In this document: positions 1 to 9,040 of the stretch, piece after piece | How positions within the stretch are numbered: the first letter of the stretch is position 1 | Layout: every line of letters begins with the position of its first letter | Source of the DNA: Sophora flavescens | Lineage: Eukaryota; Streptophyta; Magnoliopsida; Fabales; Fabaceae | DNA: 64,000 bases | Assembly (NCBI GenBank): GCA_030762895.1 | Contig: CM061064.1 | Span: forward strand, 238,605,086-238,669,085 | Direction: 5' to 3' | Position numbers and translations under genes: made by a program | The notes under the pieces: generated by a model | Databases searched by the model: none | Told to the model about the DNA's origin: nothing | The model's input: only the letters and a program-made list of their open reading frames with translations

Positions 1-50
1 CGTTTCATTTTCTGGTTGCGGTCTAACTGATTTTGTTCTACAGGTCAGTT

Positions 51-1290
51 ATGGAACCAGCACTTAAGGTGGACGTGGGCGAGGGACGTGGGCGCTGGTC
101 GTGGGCGTGGTCGCCGAGGTGGTCCTATTGGTGGCCGTGGTAATATGAATGAGAACTATGAGGGTGTAGTGGGCTATGCCGTTCAGGCTATGGAACATGT
201 GGCGGGCGCGATTGCAAATCAAACCGCAGCTATGAATGTCCAGAATTTGCAAGCTGCGGAAGGCAAGGCTTTGATTGCGTTTCGAAGTCAAAATCCTTCA
301 CAGTTTGGTGGGGATGCTGATCATGAGAAAGCTGATTTATGGATTCAGGAGCTGGAGAAAATCTTCGAATTGGTGGTCACGCCGGCAGAAATTAGGGTTG
401 CTTATGCTACTTTCCTACTGGTAGGAGATGCGGAGTATTGGTGGAAAGGTGCCGGGCTCTTTGTTAGAGGCTGATAATCAAGATATTACTTGGAACGTTT
501 TTCGAACTGCATTCATGGATAAGTATTTTCCGGAGAGTGTTAGGATCGAGAAAGAGATGGAATTTCTGGGACTACAACAACAAGACATGTCTGTGGGAGA
601 GTATGCGGCTAAGTTTGAATCGCTTGCCAAATACTTTCGTTTCTTTCAAGCACAACCCAATGAGAGCTGGTAGTGTGAGAGGTTCGAAGCGGGCTTAAGG
701 TTTGAGATTAAGGAATCTGTCTTACCTCTGCAACCTCGAACTTTTCAAGCTTTAGTTGAAATGAGTCGGAAGATTGAGCAGATGAGGAAAGGAAGAAATG
801 ATAAGGGAAATGTTGGAGGACCCACTGGATCCAAGGATCAATCTGAGAATCAGGGAGAAAAGCAAGTGCAGAGAAAACCTTATTTCCGACCACCAGGAAA
901 TGACCAGAATATACAACAACATCATTCGAATTTTACTGCAACGGGGAGTAGTGGCCAAAATAACCAAAATCAACAACAATATCGTTCTAATTCTTATGCA
1001 TCATGGGGTGGAGGCCCGAGGAATCAAGGTCAAGGCCAAGTCAGGAGGTGTTACAATTGTGGGGATATAAGCCATATGGCTGATAAATGCCCAGTGAGGG
1101 GAATCAAGTGTTTTAATTGTGATCAAGTGGGACACATATCGAAGGAATGTAATGCGCCAAGGCATGGATCGACTGTCAATAACACCAATGGTGTCAAGCC
1201 AAAGATTGCGGGTAGAGTATATAGTGTGCGGGGAGCTGAAACTTCAAACCATGAAGGTAACCTCTTACCTACACTATTTTATTCGGGTAC
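51..1290 (+). pseudogene. gag: gag of chromovirus 1 (capsid domain plus two zinc knuckles)
   Basis: Retrotransposon Gag forms the particle and binds element RNA. The probable start is the ATG at 51, seven bases after a TTCTACAG splice-acceptor-like sequence; the 88-474 frame opens with a glycine/arginine-rich stretch typical of chromovirus Gag N-termini. The capsid domain reads through about 680 but changes frame near 450 and meets a stop at 671. After another frame change, the 761-1408 frame carries a Q/N-rich linker and two CX2CX4HX4C knuckles at 1049-1090 and 1109-1150. Reading passes into a degraded protease start near 1270. Family membership is clear from the knuckles and capsid pattern; the copy is not functional. 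Confidence 0.85.
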
Positions 1291-1780
1291 AATTCATACC
1301 TTGTTTCGATGGATTGTGTGTGTATGTGTTGAAATTATTTGTTTCTGTGATTATCACAAGATAATTGTTTCAAATTTCAACTATTCAATTGGTCACTATG
1401 ACATTTAGTATGTTTGACTGTCCTATTTTGTTCGGGATAGACGCTTTCTTGACAAAACGAGTTTCTCGATGAGACTTAGTCTAGTTACTTTTCCCATTGG
1501 GGAAGAGTGACCCAATCTGCATTTTGTCAGATTGATATCCTTTTAAAATTGTTATGTTCTTGTGAAAGGAGAAACTTTCTTAGATTCATGTTTGTAAAAG
1601 TGTACTGATCATACATTTTTACTTCCCTGAATTTATTAAAGAATCTTTATGCACAGAATATTCTTGTATTCTTATCTGATTGATGAAATTCTTTTAAATA
1701 CTTTCTTGTGAAAGTAAGGCTTCGGGATCTTTCATTCCAGTCTAGCTCCGTGTCACGAAATTTCGAGGACGAAATTTTTT
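1265..1780 (+). pseudogene. Degraded protease remnant and deleted pol of chromovirus 1
   Basis: After the knuckles a short LFYSGTIHTLF-like stretch corresponds to the LFDxGATHSF protease signature of these elements, and near 1425-1460 there are traces of the ILFGID type. No RT, RNase H or integrase motif follows in any frame. At about 1750 the sequence reaches the conserved 3' tail with the motif ATTTCGAGGACGAAATTTTT, which also precedes the LTRs at 24226 and 39699. Several kilobases of pol have thus been deleted between roughly 1500 and 1740. The exact deletion point cannot be fixed by eye. Confidence 0.6.
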
Positions 1781-1794
1781 TAAGAGGGGTAGTA
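1781..1794 (+). promoter_or_regulatory. Polypurine tract of chromovirus 1
   Basis: A TAAGAGGGGTAGTA tract lies immediately upstream of the LTR TG dinucleotide. The equivalent TTAGTGGGGTAGTAA tract precedes the LTRs at 24226 and 39699. Position and composition fit the primer of plus-strand DNA synthesis. Confidence 0.8.
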
Positions 1795-2893
1795 TGTAAC
1801 ACCCCGACTTTTCGCTGTTTTCTAATATCAGAAATTTATATAACTATGTTTATATTTTTATCTGAGACTTAGAAAACTATTTTACATAAACGGAGTTTAC
1901 CACTCAATCCTACTTGAATGTAGGAAGCTACGATTAAAATTTAGGTTGGAAAGTCAGGCGAAACCCGGCCCGTGAATTCCATTGACAGTATGATAATACT
2001 GCTCAAAAGACCTAATTTTAATTCGTGAACGAAAGATTTAAGTTTAGTATTTTATTTTCTACAATTCTGTATTTTTAGAATTATTTTCAGAAAAAATAAA
2101 ATAATTTACGTATTACGGGCGGAAAGCGTAAACGGGTAGACGACGGAAGAGAAATTAGAGTTTATAAGAGTAGAGAGAGGGGTTATCTTAGGATTTTGAG
2201 ATGATTCAAGGGGATGAATCATATTTTTAAGTCTAGAAGGTTTTTCAGGGTTAAATAGAAAATTTAGAAATTTACGGTTAAGTCCCTGAACTTTCTGTAA
2301 ATTACCCTTTTGTCCCTAAATTAGTTTTTTTCGTTTTTCCAAGTGGATTGGGCTAGAATCCTTGTTTCTAACCTTAAATGGTCGTGGCTTATAAGCCCAA
2401 ACTTTTCTAGTTCATAGTTGAGTCCATAAAGCCCATTTAAGTTTCTTATCTTAAGTTTAAAGGCTTAAATCTTCAAGTGGGCCCCACAACAAGCAAGAAA
2501 ATGAAACCAAGCCCAAATGTGTCAAGCCCAAATACATAAGCCCATGATAGAAGATGACTTTCTCATTTGATGGATGAATCAAGATTTTTCTAGAATGATC
2601 CACACTTTTCTACATCATTCTTGGTTTTTCTTCAACATTCTAGATTTGTCTCAAATGTTCTTGAATTATCCTAACTTGTCTTTCACTCATCAAATCAGCC
2701 AACCAAGTCAAAGATAAGCTAGCATTTAATGTGACAAAAATCATCATCATGACATTTTATTGTCTATTTGCAAACTAGTCCTTCAACTATTGGAATCTTT
2801 GCAATTTGGTCCTTAGAACTTAATTGCATTTTGATCCTTTAACATGACAACTCATCTTCATATAGAATTTTCTTGAGATGTCGCCACTCACAC

Positions 2894-2901
2894 TATAAAT
2901 A
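2894..2901 (+). promoter_or_regulatory. TATA box in LTR 1
   Basis: TATAAATA followed by a CT-rich stretch, about 1.1 kb into the LTR. The same box and CT-rich context occur at 20225 and 25321 in element A and at 34660 in solo LTR D, which supports it as the retrotransposon promoter core. Confidence 0.7.
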
Positions 2902-5152
2902 CCCTCCTCTCACTTTTCATTTAGTTCTTTGGTCATTTGCTTTCTAAAAACTCTAAAGTTTCCAAGTTTCTTAGTTCTAAGTTGTAAAGCAAGTTCTTGG
3001 ATTTCCTTTGTCATTGATTTTCAAGAGGTAAATTCTAATCTTCATTCTTAATCATGCCTAAGTTCTTTAGTAAGTTTCTTGATTCAAGGCTTATATCATG
3101 GTTGTTCATCATTTTCAAGTTTCTAACCCTAGAACTTTGAAAAATCATAATAAATCCTAGGAAAATCTAATGATGATGAAACAACTTTATATCTTCTAGA
3201 TATCATGTCTACTATCTAAATCCAAGAGCATGAAGTAATCAAAAATCTTTTTCTTGAAAACCTAGCTTTGGCCGAACCTATCACCTTAGGGTTGGTAGAG
3301 TTTTGTTCATGTGTTTTCATGTATGATCATGTATTCTATATGGCATGTATGACTACACACTCTAATCCATGTTAGTCTCTTAAAATGAATATTTTACTCA
3401 AAAATATTTGTTTTGGCCGAACCCTAAGTGGGTGAGTTTTGTTGAGTTTTGTTCATGATTTTCATAAATGATCTTAGAAATCAAGTTCTTAGTATATAAG
3501 CTTTATAAATCCAAGTTGATTTGTTAAACTAAGAACCCTAGCTCTATGAACTTATTGAGGCCGAAACTATGTATAAAAGAGTTAGGAAGTTTTGAGTTTG
3601 AAACTTAGTTGTTTAGTTGATAATCTATGATTTAGGTTAATTAAGGATCATTAATCCATAACTTAATCATGATTAGAAGTTTTAGTCATTCAAAAACGTT
3701 AGAGGCCGTGACTATGTATTAGGGTTTAGAATGTTTTAGTTTCTTGAGTTGTAACTATTTGGTTGTAATGGTTGAAGGTTAGTTGAGTACGACGTTTACG
3801 AGGTAATTGAAATTTCGAAGGAATCTGTAAGTTCATCAAGGAGTCTTCAAGAGGTAAGGGGAGCTTACCTGAGGGATTTTTCTTAATAACTATTTGCTTG
3901 TGGTGTGGTTTATATGATTTATATGTGGTTGTGGTTATTGGTTTTGTTAGTGGTGTGGTTTATACGATTTATACGTGGTTGTGGTTATTGGTTTTGTTAT
4001 TTATGTGGTGTGGTTTATCTGTGTATTGGTGTGGAGTTGTGTTTAATTTATTTAATTATTTGCAATTGTATATTCTACTGCTACGATGCATGATCTGCAC
4101 TGGGAAATATCTGTGATATAACCGTTGGTTGATGTGTGAGAAGCTTTGACGATGGTCGTGCTCAATTAAAGTTAATCGGATAAAAGCTTTAAGAAGCTAT
4201 GCAAATTATATTCAATGTTTTAACGGCAAAATATTGATATATAATATTAAAGGAATTTTATTTTGAGGAAAGTGAGGAGTTTTGGAAAATATTTTAGCAC
4301 TGCTATATTTTATATAAGAAAACCCTAATATTACAAAATATTCTTTTATGAAATTAATTGGTGAAAATAAGTTAATCATGATTTTAGAAAATTAATTAAG
4401 TGGAAAAAGTTAAGTTTTGGCTTAAAAAGCCTTAAAAATAATATTCGACGGCAAATTTGGAAAAGTGTAGACGGCAAGTATTTTTGAAACGGCAGTGCAT
4501 ATTTTGAGAAGAATAAACCTCAAGTGACTCATTGGTTTGTGAGAAACTAAGTTTTATGATTTAAGGATTTTATAATGAATTTCTACCTTGGAAAAAGATT
4601 TTCTGTAAATGAGTTTACTCAATGACGTATTTTTGGTAATTTGGATAAATTACGAAGATATTATTTTGGATATGTTTTCATAGACGAAAAACGACGTAAA
4701 CGACGATGTGGAACTTAGTAACCGAGATGTCGGGGTACTAATGTTCTTATGACGTTATCCTATTTTGGATTTTTTTTTCACAGACAAAAACGATGTAAAA
4801 CGACGATATGGAACTTAGTAACTGAGACGTCGGGGTACTAGTGTTCTTATGATGTTATAGACTTGGTGTCTAGTAGGTAGACGGTGTGTCTACTTTACGA
4901 CGTAATAAACGACGGTAAAAGATTTATGATGTTTTCTATTACCACGAACCCAAGACTGATTGCAAGGTTTAGGGTTTCGTGACTGAGCACTCGGACTGCG
5001 TGTCCTGTGTTGTTAATGAAAGACTTTAAGACATTGAAAATTACGTTGGTCGTAAGCTTTTGAGCTTTGGCAAAGGAAAGATTACACACGAAGAAAACGA
5101 CGAGAACAAAATATTTTATATGCATGCATTGGCAGACGTGCCCACGATGTCC

Positions 5153-5320
5153 TATGTCGGATACCTTGATGATAGGGTATTTTGGCTACGAAGTTATGTC
5201 GGATACCTTGATGATAGGGTATTTTGGCTACGAAGTTATGTCGGATACCTTGATGATAGGGTATTTTGGCTACGAAGTTATGTCGGATACCTTGATGATA
5301 GGGTATTTTGGCTACGAAGT
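5153..5320 (+). repeat. 42-bp minisatellite, four perfect units
   Basis: Four consecutive copies of a 42-bp unit beginning TATGTCGGATACC. The unit length is a multiple of three and carries no stop in several frames, which creates overlapping spurious ORFs on both strands. It sits just after the conserved GGCAGACGTGCC block of the LTR, a position where other LTR copies carry unrelated repeats. Confidence 0.95.
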
Positions 5321-6026
5321 ATGTATGGTGCTTTGATAAAGTATTCCATGCCACGAAGTGCCTAATATATTTGGCTATTGAGCTTGATCAACTCATTTAC
5401 GCGGTGTTGTGGGATCTCCGGAGATTAGGAAAAGTTAGATGATGTATTGAAGTGCTCATGCATAGTTTTCCAACGTTGATGTTTGGGGTGTGAAACCCAT
5501 TGATAAATTGTATGCTATAGTATGGATGCTTATTTTGTTATAACATGAAATTGTACATGTGCCTTCTTTTGTGCGAGCATTTAGTTATTTTGTTAAATCC
5601 ATATATTGGCGTCTCACCATTACAAACATATCGATTGCCGCACAAGGGATGAGATTTCTACAAGATGGAGAAAGGTCTGTCTAGTTCGAGACATCTTTGT
5701 CTTTGCTCAGGTTGACGGTAGTGTCAGTTAGATACGACCAGCTTAGGTTATATTGAGTTATGTTATGTTTTGAGAGTCACTAAACTGATAATGATCTAGA
5801 TGTGAAAATATATGAGGCAGTATAGTTGTATAACTTATATACAATATGTAATTATGTGTGGTTTGAGTTTGTTGTTGTTGTCTTGAGGATTAAGAAGAAA
5901 AAAATTTATCACCATATTTTGAAAAGATGAACGTTGAGAAAACATTATTTTCCGAAAGTAACCAGCAAATTAAGTTTTATTTCCGTAAACGGGTAACCAT
6001 GTGATGACCTGAGTTAGGGTGTCACA

Positions 6027-6378
6027 TCTGTAGTAGCGATTGCGTTGTTAATAGTTGCTACAACTGAAAGGGGATTAGAATCTGCTTAGGGCCTGGGATT
6101 ACATGAACCAAGGATAGTTGGCAATTCGAGAACAGTAGATTAATCGTTGTTTGCTATTTGATAATCTTTTTAAACTACCCTGTTTTTAATTGCTCTGTTT
6201 TTCATTGTTTTATTTTCTTTGATTGCATCCAATCCAACCCCCCCCCCCCCCCCCCAAAACTTATTTTTGTGAAAAATAATACTTTAAGAGTCCTTGTGAG
6301 ACGACATCCGAGTTGTTGCCCTAAACTACAGTTTTAAACCCGCTCGTTCCTTTTGGCGCGTGCGCGACAGCGCGGCCA
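6027..6378 (+). repeat. 5' LTR remainder of the Athila element
   Basis: Matches 14415-14754 of the 3' LTR almost base for base and ends with GCGCGGCCA. It includes a run of 18 C at 6238-6255, where the 3' LTR has 6. The upstream part of this LTR is left of chromovirus 1, outside the window. Confidence 0.9.
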
Positions 6379-6384
6379 AAAAAT

Positions 6385-6402
6385 TGGCGCCGTTGCCGGG
6401 GA
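6385..6402 (+). promoter_or_regulatory. Primer binding site, tRNA-Asp
   Basis: TGGCGCCGTTGCCGGGGA lies six bases after the LTR end. It is the complement of the 3' end of plant tRNA-Asp(GTC) including CCA, which is the usual primer of Athila elements. Confidence 0.9.
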
Positions 6403-6613
6403 CTCTGATTTGTTATTTTTCGCATTTTGTTTTTTATTTTCTTCTCTTCCTTTTATTTTTCTGTTTTTGTTTTGAATTGGTCTGGCTACTAGGTCGAATT
6501 GCCCTGAATTGTGTGATTTTGATCCAGAAATTGAAAGAACACTGCACACACTCCGTAGAGAATTTCGGGCTAGCACTAGTAGTGATTCTAATTCCAAAAC
6601 TGTTTTTGAAAAC

Positions 6614-9040
6614 ATGGGAGACCAGAGGACATTAAGACAGCTTGCTGCCCCTGATGTTAACTATAATGGATTGTGTATTTCATATCCTGGTGCTGATACT
6701 CCTTTTGAACTAAAATCTGGTTTCATTCACTTGTTGCCAAAGTTTAATGGTCTTGCAGGTGAGGATCCACACAAGCACTTGAAGGAATTCCAAGTTGTAT
6801 GCTCCACAACCTCGAGATCAGAGGGAGTAACTGAGGATAGCATCAAACTGAAGGCTTTTCCATTTTCACTCCAGGGAGCTGCAAAGGATTGGTTGTTGTA
6901 TCTTGAGCCCAACTCTATCACCACTTGGAATGATTTGAAGAGGGTTTTCCTAGAAAGATATTTTCCTGCTTCAAGAGCTGCGTCAATAAGGAAAGAAATA
7001 TGTGGCATCAGGCAAGGGAATGAGTCGCTAGCTGAATATTGGGAAAGGTTCAAGCATTTGGTATCCAGCTGCCCCTAGCATCATATTTCTGAACAACTCC
7101 TCATCCAGTACTTTTATGAAGGATTACTGCCGATGGATATGAATCTTTTGGATGCTGCTAGTGGGGGAGCATTAGTTGATAAGACCCCAGCTGCTGCCAA
7201 GCAACTCATTGAGAATATGTCATTGAATTCCCAGCAGTTCACTACCAGAAGAAATTCAGTTGAGACAAGAGGTGTGCATGAGGTCCATAGTTCATCTTCC
7301 AACCAGGCCGCCCTTGAGAATAGATTGGATGAGCTCACTTCATTTGTAAGGCAATTGGCAATAGACAGAGATCAGCCAGCAAAGTTATGTAGCATGTGCA
7401 ACTCTCCTGAGCACCCATATGATCCATGCCCCATCCAGAGAGAAGAGTTTGTCAGTGAAGTGTCCCAAGCTTATGCAGTAAATCCATATAATCAAGGAAA
7501 CAGTCAGAAATGGTACAACACTCCAGACCTCTCCACCAATAGGTACCATCCCAACTGGAGGAATCATCCTAATCTGCGGTATGGGAACTCATCCCAGCAA
7601 CAACCGATGGCAGCACCTCAGAATCCTCCTCCAGTCACTACTTCTGCACCTTCTGGACCGTCACTGGAAGACATGTGCAAGCAAATAACTTCACAATTGA
7701 ATGCACAAATGACTACACTTTTCCAGCAGCAAATGGGACAGTTCCAGGCACAGTTCCAGGCCTCACAGGCATAGTATCAACAGCGAATAGATGCCAGCAT
7801 TCAAGATTTGAGGACACAGATTGGACAGATGGCCACATCCATAAATAACATACAGCAAGGTCAAGGGACAACCCAGTTGCCCGCACAGCCAGTGATAAAT
7901 CCTAATGCCTCCAATCCTAATGTAAGTGCCATTTCTCTGAGATCTGGAAAAGTTATTGAGGCCACCTCTGAAAAAGATGAAGCAACTGTTGAGGTAACTC
8001 CTGAGCCTATTGTTGAAGTTGAAGCTGAGAAAGTGTACAGACCACCCATCCCATTCCCACACAGATTGAAGAATAATAAGAAGATTGGTGGTGAAGATAA
8101 GGAGAAGGAAATTCTTAATGTTTTCAGAAGGGTAGCTGTGAATATTCCCCTTCTAGATGTGATCAAGCAAGTGCCCAAGTATGCGAAATTTCTCAAGGAT
8201 CTATGCACCAACAAGAGGAAGATGAAGCATAATGAGAGGGTTGATTTGGGAAGAAATGTCTCAGCTTTTATCCAGTCTAGGCCTGTACCAGAAAGAGTTG
8301 CTGCTTTAACCCCTACTCAGGCATTACCACATAAGTGCAAGGATCCAGGCGTATTTACTATTCCATGCACTATTGGGGATAGGAAGTTTGAAAACTGCAT
8401 GTTGGACTTGGGAGCATCCATAAATGTCATGCCCACCTCCATCTTTAACAACCTTGATCTTGGGCCCCTGCAGTATACAGGCCTTACCATCCAGTTGGCT
8501 AACAGGACCAGTGCCCGACCCATGGGTATGGTAGAAGATGTTCTAGTGCAAGTTGATGATTTGATCTTCCCTGCGGACTTCTACATCCTAGACATGGCAG
8601 GAGAGACTCATTCCAGTAGATCACCAATAATCTTGGGCAGACCATTCATGAAGACAACCAAGACTAAGATTGATGTGCATGATGGGACTATGTCTATGGA
8701 TTTTGGTGATATTGTGGCCAAGTTCAAGATCTTTGATGCTATGAAACACCCACTGGAGGAGCACTCGGTTTTCCACTTAGAGTTGCTTTCTGAGCTTATT
8801 GAGGATACCCATGAGGACTTTATTCCTGATTTCCCTTTTATTTCTGGTTTTGATGATGTATATACTTGTACTAACTGTACTGACACTAACCCATGTGCTA
8901 TTTGTTCTGAGTTTCTGGATTCAACCTTGCAGGGTGATAGTGATAGTGATAGTGAGAGTGAAGGCTCATGCATTACTGCGAAGTCCGTGGCATCATGGCT
9001 ACTCCCAATGTACCATCCATTGAGCAGCCGCCCTCTTTAG
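6614..9040 (+). pseudogene. gag: gag-protease of the Athila element
   Basis: One reading frame (an upstream ATG at 6509 is also possible) carries Gag and then the aspartic protease. The capsid part (about 6700-7130) has the KDWLLYLEPNSITTWNDLK pattern of Retrotrans_gag; a CX2CX4HX4C-like motif lies near 7390-7425; a Q-rich stretch follows to about 7850. The protease centre is LDLGASINVMP near 8402, with DLG as is usual in this clade, followed by ILGRPFM near 8630. Stops at 7076 and 7772 are TAG where CAG is expected; otherwise the frame is open to 9038. A spacer after the protease carries a CX2CX5CX2C motif (8867-8905). The pol frame starts in another phase near 8950-9000, next to GATAGT repeats. 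Confidence 0.88.
8867..8905 (+). other. Four-cysteine motif CX2CX5CX2C in the protease-RT spacer
   Basis: The residues C-T-N-C, five residues, then C-A-I-C lie in an acidic spacer between protease and RT. The same spacing occurs in the ORF of non-autonomous element F at 52853-52891. It could bind a zinc ion; I know of no named domain here. Confidence 0.6.

Larger units (their letters stand above)
1..6026 (+). mobile_element. Chromovirus 1 (Ty3/gypsy, Tekay/Del-like), 3' part
   Basis: The left end lies outside the window. What remains is a decayed gag (51 to about 1290), a short protease-like remnant, a polypurine tract just before 1795 and one complete 3' LTR (1795-6026). Most of pol (RT, RNase H, integrase) is absent, so this is an internally deleted copy. 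The LTR ends at a GGGTGTCACA terminus, directly followed by TCTGT, which is also the sequence at the matching point of the Athila 3' LTR (14415). The element therefore inserted into the 5' LTR of the Athila-type element; the other copy of the target duplication should lie left of the window. Confidence 0.85.
1795..6026 (+). repeat. 3' LTR of chromovirus 1 (4232 bp)
   Basis: Starts TGTAACACCCCG and ends GGGTGTCACA, forming short terminal inverted repeats. It holds a TATA box (2894), two splice-donor-like AAGAGGTAA motifs (about 3023 and 3849), GGCCGAA-type motifs at 3270, 3415, 3559 and 3704, a tandem duplication of a block with the GACGTCGG motif (about 4709-4860), a 42-bp minisatellite (5153-5320), and an acceptor-like segment near 5600-5630 followed by GACCAGCTTAGG. 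Small ORFs at 3898-4116 and 5060-5365 are explained by low complexity and the 42-bp repeat, so I do not call them genes. Confidence 0.9.

Noticed and set aside
3898..4116. Hydrophobic ORF resembling a membrane peptide in LTR 1
   Set aside because: It reads a TGTGGTTGTGG-type low-complexity stretch; the matching place in other LTRs has stops.
5060..5365. Overlapping ORFs on both strands with a perfect internal amino-acid repeat
   Set aside because: They are produced by the 42-bp minisatellite, whose length is a multiple of three; no start context or homology supports a gene.
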